Shown: positions 35,668-44,650, counted from the first letter of the stretch. The stretch is 64,000 nucleotides of DNA from Geminicoccaceae bacterium (GCA_028285265.1 JANQPX010000032.1:124001-188000); one strand, 5' to 3'. A program made the numbers and translations. Notes: generated from the sequence alone by a model not told the origin.

Positions 35668-37179
35668 TTAGCAGCCAAGCCGAGGAATGCTGTGTTGGCC
35701 CGTCGCAAAGCCGATATGCTTTTGCTCCATGTAGAAGTCGAACGACCAATCCCCCCCGTCACGCCCAATCCCGCTTGCCTTGACGCCGCCAAATGGTGTC
35801 GGCAAATGCCGGACGTTTTCTGAGTTGACCCAGATCATACCGGCTTCCAGTTGTTGCGTAACACGAAGAGAACGCGTGAGGTCGTTCGTCCACACATAGG
35901 CCGTGAGGCCATATTGCGTATCGTTGGCGATTTGGATGGCGTCACGTTCCGAAGAAAAACGGATCACGGTCAGGACTGGGCCGAAGATTTCCTCGCGTGC
36001 GATCCGCATGTCATTGCTCGCACCTGTAAATAGCGTCGGGCGGACAAAACAACCTCGCTCGCCGATCATCTCACCACCGGCAGCGATGGTGGCACCACCC
36101 TCTTGGGCGAGACGAAAATATCCAGCCACTTTATCGACATGGCTCTTGTGAATGAGTGGTCCAATTTCGGTGTCTGGATCGAGAGGATGGCCAACCTTGA
36201 TCTTGTTCACACGCTCGATGAGCCGCTCTTCGATGTGATCAGCGATCGTGTCCTGGACCAAGAGACGCGATGACGACGTACAACGCTCACCATTCAAGGA
36301 ATAGATCATAAATATCGCAGCATCGAGTGCGCGGTCGAGATCAGCATCGTCGAAGATGATCACAGGGTTCTTGCCGCCGAGCTCGAAATGCACACGCTTC
36401 AGTGACGGCGCGCCTTGCGCCATGATCGCTGAACCCGTTTGGCTCTCGCCGACAAAGGCGATGGCTTTGATGTCGGGGTGCTCAGTCAGTGCTCTACCAG
36501 CGTCTTCACCATAGCCGTTTACCGTGTTCCAAACACCTGGCGGTAACCCCGCGTCTTCGGCGATCTCGACGAGGATACGCGCGCTAATTGGTGCGAGTTC
36601 GGCGGGTTTGTGGACGATCGTGCAGCCTGCCGCCAACGCCGGTGCAATCTTCCAAGTGGACAGCATAAAGGGCGTGTTCCAAGGGGTAATCACACCGACA
36701 GGCCCGATCGGCACCCGTGTGGTGACATTCATCAGGGTCGGTGATGGCAACATCTGACCGTCGCGGGCCGAAGGTGCACGATCAGCAAAGAACCGAAAAT
36801 TCTCAGCACCACGTAAGGCAGCCTTGGCCATGAAACGAACGGCTTGCCCCGTGTCAACACATTCGCAAAACGCGATTTCCTCGGCACGATCTGTGATAGC
36901 ATCAGCGATGTTGTGGAGTATTTGCTTTCGCTTGTTTCCGCCCAAATCACGCCAGGCAGGAAAGGCCTCTTTCGCCGCCGCCGCAGCAGCAGCAATATCG
37001 TCGCCGCCACTACGCGCGACCTCGGCGACGACCGTATCGTCGATCGGCGATGTCGTTTGAAACGTTTGCCCACCCGCTGCTAAGACGGCCTGGCCAGCGA
37101 TTTGATTGGAAAGACCACTCTCGCGGAACCGGCTGAGATATCCGTTGGCTTTTGCGATATTGTCATCGAGCACGCTCAT
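35668..37179 (-). CDS. hpaE: 5-carboxymethyl-2-hydroxymuconate semialdehyde dehydrogenase
   Basis: A 503-residue NAD-dependent ALDH acting on the ring-cleavage product. Catalytic Asn is in TPWNTPFMLS, Glu in FELGGKNP and nucleophile Cys in NGERCTSSSR. The C-terminus EQKHIGFATG is typical of HpaE. Its ATG overlaps the hpaF stop by four bases, so translation is coupled. Confidence 0.9.
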   Translation of the reverse strand: MSVLDDNIAKANGYLSRFRESGLSNQIAGQAVLAAGGQTFQTTSPIDDTVVAEVARSGGDDIAAAAAAAKEAFPAWRDLGGNKRKQILHNIADAITDRAEEIAFCECVDTGQAVRFMAKAALRGAENFRFFADRAPSARDGQMLPSPTLMNVTTRVPIGPVGVITPWNTPFMLSTWKIAPALAAGCTIVHKPAELAPISARILVEIAEDAGLPPGVWNTVNGYGEDAGRALTEHPDIKAIAFVGESQTGSAIMAQGAPSLKRVHFELGGKNPVIIFDDADLDRALDAAIFMIYSLNGERCTSSSRLLVQDTIADHIEERLIERVNKIKVGHPLDPDTEIGPLIHKSHVDKVAGYFRLAQEGGATIAAGGEMIGERGCFVRPTLFTGASNDMRIAREEIFGPVLTVIRFSSERDAIQIANDTQYGLTAYVWTNDLTRSLRVTQQLEAGMIWVNSENVRHLPTPFGGVKASGIGRDGGDWSFDFYMEQKHIGFATGQHSIPRLGC

Positions 37180-37571
37180 GCTCTGCCCTCGTTGTTCAGA
37201 TGACGGTGGATGCTGTTCACAGGCTTGAGCGATGTCACGGGATCGAGCTCAGTCAAATCAAGGCTGAGCGCGAAAGGGCTGCTGAACGTCGGCGTGACAA
37301 AGGCCTCGGCAACCGCGGAAAGCGTTTGGGCCACACGAAGCCTTGTCGCCTCATCGCGCCCGGAACCCATACGCAACGTCATATGCAGATAGGCGTAGGC
37401 CGGATCGCCATCAGCGATGCTGTAAATTGTGCATGGAAGAGCTCGAACCCGAATGCCGCCAAGCGGAAAGACGCCGGTTTCGACCATCGCATCCCGAAGG
37501 GCATCGCAGAGCCCTTGCATGTCGACTGCCTCCGCCAGATTCGCGGAGTAATCAAGAATAAGATGAGGCAT
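37176..37571 (-). CDS. hpaF: 5-carboxymethyl-2-hydroxymuconate delta-isomerase
   Basis: A 131-residue isomerase. The start MPHLILDYSANL places the catalytic Pro next to the initiator Met, as in the tautomerase superfamily. Further family blocks are GIRVRALPC and AYLHMTLRMGSGRD. First gene of the minus-strand hpaFEDGH operon, divergent from hpaR across about 80 bp. Confidence 0.9.
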   Translation of the reverse strand: MPHLILDYSANLAEAVDMQGLCDALRDAMVETGVFPLGGIRVRALPCTIYSIADGDPAYAYLHMTLRMGSGRDEATRLRVAQTLSAVAEAFVTPTFSSPFALSLDLTELDPVTSLKPVNSIHRHLNNEGRA

Positions 37572-37593
37572 GTTGGCTCTTCACTTTGTAAAA

Positions 37594-37636
37594 TTAGTTG
37601 ATATGTTAAGTATTATTTAGTTGCGATGTCAAGTAT
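37594..37636. promoter_or_regulatory. Tandem 20-bp repeats, candidate HpaR operators
   Basis: TTAGTTGATATGTTAAGTAT at 37594-37613 and TTAGTTGCGATGTCAAGTAT at 37617-37636 match at 17 of 20 positions, 23 bp apart, in the AT-rich gap between divergent hpaF and hpaR. Each is itself an imperfect dyad (AGTTG...CAAGT in the second), a shape expected of MarR-type sites. Binding by HpaR is inferred from position. Confidence 0.6.
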
Positions 37637-37653
37637 CTCGCCTGAAGGCTGAC

Positions 37654-38106
37654 ATGACGGTCAAACCCTACCGATCAACCGACCGAGGACTACCGCCGAT
37701 CGCGCGCTCCCTTCCGTTCGCTCTCATCCGCGCACGAGAAAACGTCATGGCGCCAATTCGGAAAATGCTCGCCGAATCCGACATTACCGAGCAGCAATGG
37801 CGCATTTTAAGGGCGCTGTCGGAACATGGTCCGATTGAGGCAACTAGGCTCGCCCAGCTCGCCGCTCTTCAGCTACCCAGCCAAACACGTATTCTACAAT
37901 CGATGGAGCGCCGAAGCCTTATCAGTCGCGTCAGCAGCCGGGAGGACCGGCGACGGCAAACCGTTGATATTACACCGGCCGGCGAAGCCGTCATCGACCG
38001 ACACAGTGCCCAAGCCAAAGCGCTCGCCTATCGGTTCAAAGACGTCCTCGGCGCCAGAGACTTCGATCGTCTCTTGGCGCTGCTCGCTAAGTTGGACAAT
38101 GTCTGA
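37654..38106 (+). CDS. hpaR: Homoprotocatechuate degradation regulator HpaR (MarR family)
   Basis: 150 residues from the ATG at 37654. A longer reading from a TTG at 37621 would lie inside the putative operator repeats, so it is disfavoured; AAGG lies close upstream of 37654. HpaR features: IARSLPFALIRARENVMAPIR, ITEQQWRILRAL, recognition helix LPSQTRILQSMERRSLI, and wing SREDRRRQTVDIT. In E. coli HpaR represses the hpa meta operon and responds to pathway aromatics. Confidence 0.88.
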   Translation: MTVKPYRSTDRGLPPIARSLPFALIRARENVMAPIRKMLAESDITEQQWRILRALSEHGPIEATRLAQLAALQLPSQTRILQSMERRSLISRVSSREDRRRQTVDITPAGEAVIDRHSAQAKALAYRFKDVLGARDFDRLLALLAKLDNV

Positions 38107-38114
38107 GTGCCGCC

Positions 38115-38978
38115 TCAGCCAAACGTCGCCTTGAACCGCTCGATGCAAACCCTAAAACCGGCTTCGAAGTCTCCGTTGCCGGGATGGTACACACTCTCGA
38201 ACGACACGACGCCGTCATAACCATCCCGTCTCAGCGCGTCAGCCATCGGCTGGAACTGATCCCCAAGCTGGCCTTCGCCCATCGGACGCACTTCAAGGCT
38301 AGCTTTAGGTGTATCCACCTGAACATCCTTGATATGCACATGGCCGAGATACCCATCCTGCATGGTCTGGTATCCATCGGGATAGGCTGTTTCATGCGCC
38401 CAGCAATTATTGGCTGGGTCCCACAAAATCTTGAGAGTGCCTTTAGCATCGAGATCATCGATCAGTTTTTTGCCGGTCCAACAGCTGTTGATCATCGTTC
38501 CGTTGCCCGTCTCAACGACCAACATCACGCCTTCGGTTTGAGCAAGCTCGACCGCCGGCGCAATGAGCGGCAGAAGCGCATCCCAAGCGCCTTTGGCAAC
38601 GTTCCATTGCTCAGCACCATGCGTCCCAAACAGAATCATTTCTTTTCGGCCACTCATGATCCGGACCAGCGGGCAATCGAATTGGTGCGCCATCTCAATG
38701 CAGCGTTTCAGACCATCCATATGCCGTTGATGCACAGCGTCGCCGGCTTTCGTCGTCATCGGCATACCGGCAAAGACATGGCGTGAAATACAGGCGACGG
38801 CCTTGCCATGTCGCCTGATCAAATCGAGCGCACGCGCCCGCTCACCCTGATCGAGATCACCGACCTCCTTATCCCAGAGAAACTGTAGTTCGGCATGATC
38901 GAGGCCAAACTCATTCATCACGGTTAAGGCATGCTCGAAATCGCGACTAATGCCATCAGTAATGACGCCGAGTTTCAT
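38115..38978 (-). CDS. Sugar phosphate isomerase/epimerase-like TIM-barrel protein
   Basis: A 287-residue AP-endonuclease-2-like barrel. Metal-ligand regions of xylose/hydroxypyruvate isomerases are visible: VETGNGTMINS (Glu), ILWDPANNCWAHE (Asp, His), GHVHIKDVQ (His-x-His) and VSFESVYHPG (Glu). Translation is coupled to the upstream dehydrogenase by a four-base overlap. Pairs like this occur in pathways for four-carbon sugar acids or hydroxypyruvate; the substrate is not known. It converges with hpaR. Confidence 0.78.
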   Translation of the reverse strand: MKLGVITDGISRDFEHALTVMNEFGLDHAELQFLWDKEVGDLDQGERARALDLIRRHGKAVACISRHVFAGMPMTTKAGDAVHQRHMDGLKRCIEMAHQFDCPLVRIMSGRKEMILFGTHGAEQWNVAKGAWDALLPLIAPAVELAQTEGVMLVVETGNGTMINSCWTGKKLIDDLDAKGTLKILWDPANNCWAHETAYPDGYQTMQDGYLGHVHIKDVQVDTPKASLEVRPMGEGQLGDQFQPMADALRRDGYDGVVSFESVYHPGNGDFEAGFRVCIERFKATFG

Positions 38979-39880
38979 GAGCGGCTTCCAGCCTTCCGAT
39001 GCAACTCGGCACCGGCGATGTCCTCAGTCAGACGAGCGACCGCCCAATTGTCACCATCCGGAAACTTGCTGATGCCAGCCTGGAAAAGTTGCATAGCGGT
39101 CGCTGCTGTATGCACAGGCACGCCGAGTTCACGTGCTAAGTCGAGGCTGATGGTTAGGTCCTTGTACATGGTGCGAATGTGACTACCGGTTTTCTCAAAT
39201 TTCCGATCGATAATGCTCTGCAAGCAGGTATTCGCAAGGCCTGAGCCAGCGGACGACGTGCTCAGCACCTGATAGAACGCCTCGCCATCGACACCAGCCT
39301 TGGCAGCAAGTCCAGCCGCTTCGGTCGTCGCCGTCACGATCGAACCCATGACCGATTGAAGGCAAGCCTTGACCGTTTGCCCCATGCCCGGCTCGACACC
39401 GACATGATGGATGGTCTTACTCACCGCTTCCATCGCCGGCCGCCCCCGCGTCAGCACTTCATCCGAGGCAGCGGCCATCATGGTGAGCGTGCCACCCTGA
39501 GCCCCGGGGAAACCGCCGCTCACCGGTGAGTCAATCAGATCAATACCGGTGCCGCCAAGGCCGGCACCAATCGCGCGCGCTTCTTCAGGCTTAATGGTTG
39601 CTGTGAGGACAATCACAGCCCCCGGCTCCAGGGTCGACGCCAGACCATCGCCAAGAATAACCGCTTTTGCCTGATCCCCGTTCATCACCATCACGAAGAC
39701 CAACTCAGCATCGCTTCCGACATCCGCTGCAGTCGCCGCAGCAATGCCGCCCATCGCCTCGAAGTCGGCCATGCGGTCTTTGCTGAGATCGAAACCTTTG
39801 GTCTGGAAGCCGTGCGCGATCAGATTTTTAGCCAGCCCCGACCCCATGTCGCCTAGTCCGACAACACCCACTCTCTTCAT
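38975..39880 (-). CDS. NAD-binding beta-hydroxyacid dehydrogenase (HIBADH/GarR/LtnD-like)
   Basis: A 301-residue dehydrogenase. The Rossmann motif GLGDMGSGLAKNL is near the N-terminus, the substrate-binding block is DSPVSGGFPGAQGGTLTMM, and the catalytic Lys occurs in GQTVKACLQ; a Lys in RTMYKDLTISL follows. Closest general types are 3-hydroxyisobutyrate dehydrogenase, tartronate-semialdehyde reductase and L-threonate dehydrogenase. The coupled isomerase downstream favours a sugar-acid role, but this is inference. Confidence 0.82.
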   Translation of the reverse strand: MKRVGVVGLGDMGSGLAKNLIAHGFQTKGFDLSKDRMADFEAMGGIAAATAADVGSDAELVFVMVMNGDQAKAVILGDGLASTLEPGAVIVLTATIKPEEARAIGAGLGGTGIDLIDSPVSGGFPGAQGGTLTMMAAASDEVLTRGRPAMEAVSKTIHHVGVEPGMGQTVKACLQSVMGSIVTATTEAAGLAAKAGVDGEAFYQVLSTSSAGSGLANTCLQSIIDRKFEKTGSHIRTMYKDLTISLDLARELGVPVHTAATAMQLFQAGISKFPDGDNWAVARLTEDIAGAELHRKAGSRS

Positions 39881-40248
39881 GCCCTAGATCCTCTACTTTC
39901 GTCCCAAGCCGTCAACGCTAGGACGGGCCAGAGAACGCCTTTGTCAACGCGCGTCTCAGCTGTCGCCTAGCCCGAAAACTAAGGCACCGGCAATGCCTCA
40001 TCGCATGATACGCGATCTGCAGCAGGCTAGCAGAGATCTTGTGCGGATTGGAAACCAGACTGTTTCGGACCCAACGGTACCACGCAACCGTGACCGTTGA
40101 TGACAGTTCCATGGGCGGCCGAGTGCCGATAAACCGGCTCAAGCGGCCTATAGGGTGTTGCCACTGCTCATTTTTGATCTCAACAATCGGGCGATGACAA
40201 GGCTACATTGCCGAGTGGTTCAGCAACGAACATGTCGTGACGAAGCCC
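39881..40248. other. Intergenic region, no recognised gene
   Basis: About 370 bp. Only short motif-free frames. It presumably holds promoters for the minus-strand dehydrogenase gene and for the plus-strand secreted-protein gene. Confidence 0.5.
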
Positions 40249-40584
40249 ATGATCATCCGTCGTTTAGTGCTCCTACCCTTCGTCGCCTTGGCGGCTGGGC
40301 CTGCATGGTCGGCTGACGATGGGACGACGTTGGACAAGATCTATCAGATCATGCTGACGGGTGATCACGGGGCCAGGTTCGTTGGCCAATGCACGCTGGA
40401 GACGGCGAATGGCCTCATCATTATCCCGCTGGACGGGAACGTTCCACATCAGCAGGCGATGCACGGTGCGTCCCTCTCTTGTGCGCTGCGAGCCGAGGGC
40501 CAGGTCATCGTCGACATCCAACAAGACGGCAACCGTTCACGCACGGCGACAAACGGTGGCACGATCAACATCAACGTGCACTAG
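40249..40584 (+). CDS. Small secreted protein of unknown function
   Basis: 111 residues from the ATG at 40249; a GTG at 40237 is possible. A signal peptide (MIIRRLVLLPFVALAAGPAW, cleavage near WSA) precedes a short beta-rich domain with two Cys (GQCTLET, LSCALRAEG) that could form a disulfide. The C-terminus is Asn/Gly/Thr-rich (NRSRTATNGGTININVH). No family recognised. It is 5 bp ahead of a second secreted ORF, so the two are probably co-expressed. Confidence 0.6.
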   Translation: MIIRRLVLLPFVALAAGPAWSADDGTTLDKIYQIMLTGDHGARFVGQCTLETANGLIIIPLDGNVPHQQAMHGASLSCALRAEGQVIVDIQQDGNRSRTATNGGTININVH

Positions 40585-40589
40585 CTGAT

Positions 40590-40934
40590 ATGATGCGGAG
40601 TGTTTCCCTTCTCGTCTTGAGCGCCGTTGCCCTGGTGAACCAGGCCGGCGCCGACGAATTCGCCCATATTGATCCCGAACGTTTGGCCCTTGGCATCGAA
40701 AATTTGGCGGAGGCCTGGGCCATACCGAGTGTCACGGCGGCTGGTCTGACCGATGATGTTGCCGATGATCAATCTTTCGAGCTGTCATCCCCTCTCGCTG
40801 ATGACCTGGACATGAGGGGTCTCGAACAGGGCTCTCTCAATCCCGTGGAGCCAGCACTGCGAGGCCTTTTCACGAATGGCGAGATTCAATTCGTCATTGG
40901 GGAAATCAATCGACGCCGGCGCATCCGGGATTAG
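40590..40934 (+). CDS. Small secreted acidic protein of unknown function
   Basis: 114 residues. Two tandem ATG codons at 40590 and 40593 are followed by a signal peptide (MMRSVSLLVLSAVALVNQAG, cleavage near AGA). The mature part is acidic and Leu/Ala-rich, ending FVIGEINRRRRIRD with a basic tail. No Cys and no recognised family. Its short spacing to the upstream secreted protein indicates an operon. Confidence 0.55.
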   Translation: MMRSVSLLVLSAVALVNQAGADEFAHIDPERLALGIENLAEAWAIPSVTAAGLTDDVADDQSFELSSPLADDLDMRGLEQGSLNPVEPALRGLFTNGEIQFVIGEINRRRRIRD

Positions 40935-41274
40935 GGTTTTCATGTCCCTAGCGTGGACGGCATGCCATGCCTGCCAAAGACGCTCGAGAGCGCCTCGCCA
41001 ACTCGACGTTACCGCCCGGACCATCTGTCCTCTGATTCAGGTGAGCACCGGATCGTCGATCGATGAGACTTGGCACGATCCAAGGCTCTTCAACCCGATG
41101 CAAAGGGAGCGGGATCGCTCGCCTTGACCGGAAGAGCCTTGAAGACTCCTGCCTTTCGGGGTTCAGCGCCGTCTTTACACAGGATGGGCGATTCGTTAGA
41201 GATCGTCGGCTATTGATGGTGCTACGTATCGCCATTTCCAACGATTCAAGAAACGACCTCGAGGTGGATCGGAC
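40935..41274. other. Intergenic region, no recognised gene
   Basis: About 340 bp between the second small secreted protein and the Wzm-like permease. Frames here are shadows or continuations without motif. GAGGTG at about 41260 can serve the GTG start at 41275. Confidence 0.5.
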
Positions 41275-42147
41275 GTGCGAGCTGCTGCAAAGCGCGAGTC
41301 CGAAGAAACAGGACTGCATCCTGGCCAAAACCTGCTGGCATCCAAAAACACGTCATTGGGCCAGTGTCTTCGGTCGGGCATCGAGTTGTTTTGGACATCG
41401 CTTCTCCGCTGGCAGACGTGGTGGCGCTTGGGTTTTGCGGATTTCCAAGTCGCCCATCGACGCGCCGTCATCGGCCCGCTTTGGCAGGTCGTGCAGGTTG
41501 CCATCTGGGTTGTTGGCCTCACCTTAGTCTTTCGCCAGGCGCTTGCGGCGAGCGCGGCCAACTACATGCTCTATGTTGCGATCGGTGTCGTCCTTTGGAA
41601 TTTCATCTCCTCGTCGATCACCCAAGGTACGCTAGCCTTTATCCGTTATGCCGGCCTTATCCGCGACATCAACAACCCAATCCTCATCTATCCGTTCCGG
41701 GTTCTGACCAACAATTTGATCAAACTTGGCGTTCAGGCCTCGATCATTCTGCTGGTCTGGCCGACGGGTTCTGTCGTGCTGCAACCCGCCATGCTTTTGG
41801 CGATCCCCGGATTTGCTCTTATCATTCTGACCGCGTTTTGGGTGATTCCACTCTTGGCGCTGGTTGGCGTACGCTACCGTGATACGAGCCACGCCTTCCA
41901 AGCGGTGATGCGGTTTTTGTTCTTTGCGACGCCCGTCTTTTGGCTGCCGAGTGGCCTGGGATCACGAGACTACATCGCAACGTTCAACCCGCTCGCCCAC
42001 TATCTGAACGTTGTTCGTGAACCGCTGCTGGGTGGTGCCATCGATCCGCTCTCATGGATTGTTGTCATCAGCATCACACTCGTCGGCAGCGCGATCTCCC
42101 TTGTTGCGCTGGGCCGCTTTCGTCGGGAGATCGTGTTTTGGCTGTGA
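41275..42147 (+). CDS. ABC-2 type polysaccharide export permease (Wzm/KpsM-like)
   Basis: A 290-residue permease with about six transmembrane helices. The cytoplasmic start WWRLGFADFQVAHRRAVIGPLW matches the amphipathic entry of Wzm/TagG proteins, and FATPVFWLPSGL and NPLAHYLNVVREPLLG are family blocks. GTG is the only early start. Its TGA overlaps the GTG of the ATPase by four bases. Predicted to export an O-antigen or capsule glycan across the inner membrane. Confidence 0.88.
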   Translation: MRAAAKRESEETGLHPGQNLLASKNTSLGQCLRSGIELFWTSLLRWQTWWRLGFADFQVAHRRAVIGPLWQVVQVAIWVVGLTLVFRQALAASAANYMLYVAIGVVLWNFISSSITQGTLAFIRYAGLIRDINNPILIYPFRVLTNNLIKLGVQASIILLVWPTGSVVLQPAMLLAIPGFALIILTAFWVIPLLALVGVRYRDTSHAFQAVMRFLFFATPVFWLPSGLGSRDYIATFNPLAHYLNVVREPLLGGAIDPLSWIVVISITLVGSAISLVALGRFRREIVFWL

Positions 42148-42932
42148 CCTCCTTCGAGAGAGATATTGTCCTTGATGTCCGGAATTTGGAGCTGGACTTT
42201 CCGACACCGATGCGCGCGGCCCAGACGAAAGGGGGCAAAAAGTCCTCGATCTCTGATCCACGGCTCACCAAAGCAGGGCCTGGCAAGCTACGTGGACTGG
42301 ACGACATTTCGTTCGTCGCCAGGCGAGGCGATCGCATTGGACTGATTGGGCGCAACGGTGCCGGAAAAAGCACGCTCCTGCGCACCCTCGCAGGCATCTA
42401 TCAGCCGAGCGCTGGAAGCTGCCGTGCAAGGGGCAAAATATCGACGCTGTTCAGCAGTGCTCTTGGACTCAGTGCCGAAGCGACCGGTTATGAGAACATA
42501 TATCTTGGTGCAACACTGCTCGGCTTGAGCAAGGCCGCCATCGAAGAGGCTCTGCCCGAGATCGTCGACTTCTGTGAACTCGGCGATTTTCTAGATTTAC
42601 CGATCCGCACCTATTCAGCCGGCATGAGAACACGGCTCGGCTTTGCAATTGCGACCAGCATTCGTCCTGACATTCTTCTGATCGATGAAGTCTTTGGCAC
42701 GGGCGACCGTCATTTCCGCGCGAAGGCAAAGCAGCGGATCGAACAGGTCATGGCGAAGGCGAATGTGCTGATGCTTGCATCCCACTCTGACGGGGTGATT
42801 CGCAGCATGTGTAGCAAAGCAATCTGGCTGGAGCAGGGAAGCGTCATGGCCTTTGGGGCCGTGAACGATGTGTTGGAGCAGTACAACCAGGAGCCGGCCT
42901 CGGCAGATCAAACGTCGGCCGAAGCGTCTTAG
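42144..42932 (+). CDS. ABC polysaccharide exporter ATP-binding protein (Wzt/KpsT-like)
   Basis: 262 residues from the GTG at 42144. Walker A is GRNGAGKST, the variant signature is YSAGMRTRLGFAIA, and Walker B is ILLIDEVFGTGD, all typical of Wzt/TagH ATPases. An unusually long insertion (PTPMRAAQTKGGKKSSISDP) sits before Walker A. There is no C-terminal carbohydrate-binding domain, so it resembles KpsT-type ATPases or Wzt systems that do not require end-cap recognition. Confidence 0.88.
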   Translation: MTSFERDIVLDVRNLELDFPTPMRAAQTKGGKKSSISDPRLTKAGPGKLRGLDDISFVARRGDRIGLIGRNGAGKSTLLRTLAGIYQPSAGSCRARGKISTLFSSALGLSAEATGYENIYLGATLLGLSKAAIEEALPEIVDFCELGDFLDLPIRTYSAGMRTRLGFAIATSIRPDILLIDEVFGTGDRHFRAKAKQRIEQVMAKANVLMLASHSDGVIRSMCSKAIWLEQGSVMAFGAVNDVLEQYNQEPASADQTSAEAS

Positions 42933-42985
42933 AGGACCGTCGCTTTGCCTGCCGCTAAAGCGCCGAATTGACTGTCGAGGGTAGG

Positions 42986-44650
42986 ATGGAATTGACCACG
43001 AAGCCGGCTGAAGCCTCCATTGAGACCAAGGCGACGGAGCACGCCACGATCTCAAGCCCGGAGGTCGAGCCAAACGCCCCGTTACCATACTATAGCCGTG
43101 CAATTGCCGAACTGGCGGTTCGAGGCGGGTGTCGCTCTCTCCTCGAGTTCGGCGCCGGCAATGGCCGGCACCTCAAAGCCGTCCGCGACCAAGTCACACG
43201 ACAGACGCAATCGGACGCTGACCTTACTGCCATCGCAATCGAGCACGAACAGTCCTTGGCGGCACACCCAGAGGCTTCGGTCGACTTCGTCTTTACCGTG
43301 TCCGCCCTCGCCCTACTCGACGATCCCAAATTAGCCCTCACAAGGCTCTTAGGCATAACGCGACGCTTCGCTGCATTTCTTGAGCCGGTGCGTGTCGGCG
43401 ACAAGGAAGGGATACTAGAGATCGTTTCCGGCGAGGGGTCAGGCGAGAGTCACGCACCACCGACCATCTATTTGCATGACTACGAGGCACGTCTACGCGC
43501 TGCCAATATTCAGCCCTGTTTGGTAACGCCGTTGCCAACGCAACTGAATGGAGCGGGCCCGTTTTGCTGCCTTTTCGTGATCGACAAGTCCGCATCAGAT
43601 GACTCTGTCGCGGCCGAAACCCTAAAACGAGATCTGCTTCAACTCGTGATGACCCAACTGCTTGGTGACCTCTCAAAACAACAAACAGCCGAAGAGAGAC
43701 TGAAGCGCGAGCTCGCCGGCACCAAGCGTCAACTTACGAAAGCTCGTGATCAGCTAAATAGAGCCCGCATCAACGGGGAGCGAAGCGTTCGACGCCAGCT
43801 GCCGCATCAGGCAGGAGAAGTGCTCATCGATCACATGAAGCGCCCCTATATGCTCCCGATCCTGCCTTGGAGCCTTTACAATACGTACAAACAAGTTCGC
43901 TCGGGCAACGCGTCCGGTGGCGGGCGCCCCTCGGACGACGCAGCACCTATCAAAAGCGTGATCAAGCGTTCGCCGACGACCGGCCTTGATGAGTTGGTTC
44001 TGCCGCGGGTGAGCGACTCGCTGCTCGGCGCCATCAGGACAAGCTACAATGAGACATACCAGCGTGAACTTGGGGTCACGCAAGGACGCGGTTTTTTCCG
44101 CGACGCTGACTGGCGCCGGATCAATTATGCCATCGGCCTGCTGCCGAATGGCGCTCAGTCAGCCTTAGATGTGGGCGTTGGCGCCGGTGTTCTGTTGAAT
44201 TATCTGACCATGGCAGATCGGCTCGAACGTGTCGTCGGCATCGATATAGATCGACATTTCAATTTTTTGAGCCTTTCCAACGATGTCGACTGGCGTCAGA
44301 TGGATGCCTGCAGCATGTCGTTCCCGGACAGTCACTTTGATATCGTGTTTTGCATGGAAGTCCTGGAACATCTGGATGATGAGCAATTCGAGAAAGCCCT
44401 CGCAGAGCTTCGCCGGGTCACGCGTCACCGTCTGGTAGCAAGCGTCCCCTTTGACGAGCCACTGCCTCTACCAAGCTTTCATAAACAGCATTTTGACAAA
44501 ACACGGATCGAACGCATTTTTCCGACAGCATCGGTGACGCTGCTGCACAAGCAAACGCCAAAGAAAGCCGATGACGGCAAGGCATCCAGAATTTGCCCTT
44601 GGGCTCTCATGGTCGAGGACCAGCCGTTGGATCAATCGGACGAGACTTGA
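42986..44650 (+). CDS. Two-domain SAM-dependent methyltransferase with central coiled coil
   Basis: 554 residues from the ATG at 42986, with GAGGGTAGG upstream. An N-terminal Rossmann-like region (SLLEFGAGNGRHLKA, then VDFVFTVSALALLDD) is followed by a charged coiled coil (about 200-265; LKRELAGTKRQLTKARDQLN). A complete class-I methyltransferase comes last: SALDVGVGAGVLLNYL, VVGIDID, FPDSHFDIVFCMEVLEHL. Position after the Wzm/Wzt pair suggests it modifies or caps the exported glycan. The coiled coil is reminiscent of chain-length regulators such as WbdD, but no kinase domain is seen. Confidence 0.75.
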   Translation: MELTTKPAEASIETKATEHATISSPEVEPNAPLPYYSRAIAELAVRGGCRSLLEFGAGNGRHLKAVRDQVTRQTQSDADLTAIAIEHEQSLAAHPEASVDFVFTVSALALLDDPKLALTRLLGITRRFAAFLEPVRVGDKEGILEIVSGEGSGESHAPPTIYLHDYEARLRAANIQPCLVTPLPTQLNGAGPFCCLFVIDKSASDDSVAAETLKRDLLQLVMTQLLGDLSKQQTAEERLKRELAGTKRQLTKARDQLNRARINGERSVRRQLPHQAGEVLIDHMKRPYMLPILPWSLYNTYKQVRSGNASGGGRPSDDAAPIKSVIKRSPTTGLDELVLPRVSDSLLGAIRTSYNETYQRELGVTQGRGFFRDADWRRINYAIGLLPNGAQSALDVGVGAGVLLNYLTMADRLERVVGIDIDRHFNFLSLSNDVDWRQMDACSMSFPDSHFDIVFCMEVLEHLDDEQFEKALAELRRVTRHRLVASVPFDEPLPLPSFHKQHFDKTRIERIFPTASVTLLHKQTPKKADDGKASRICPWALMVEDQPLDQSDET

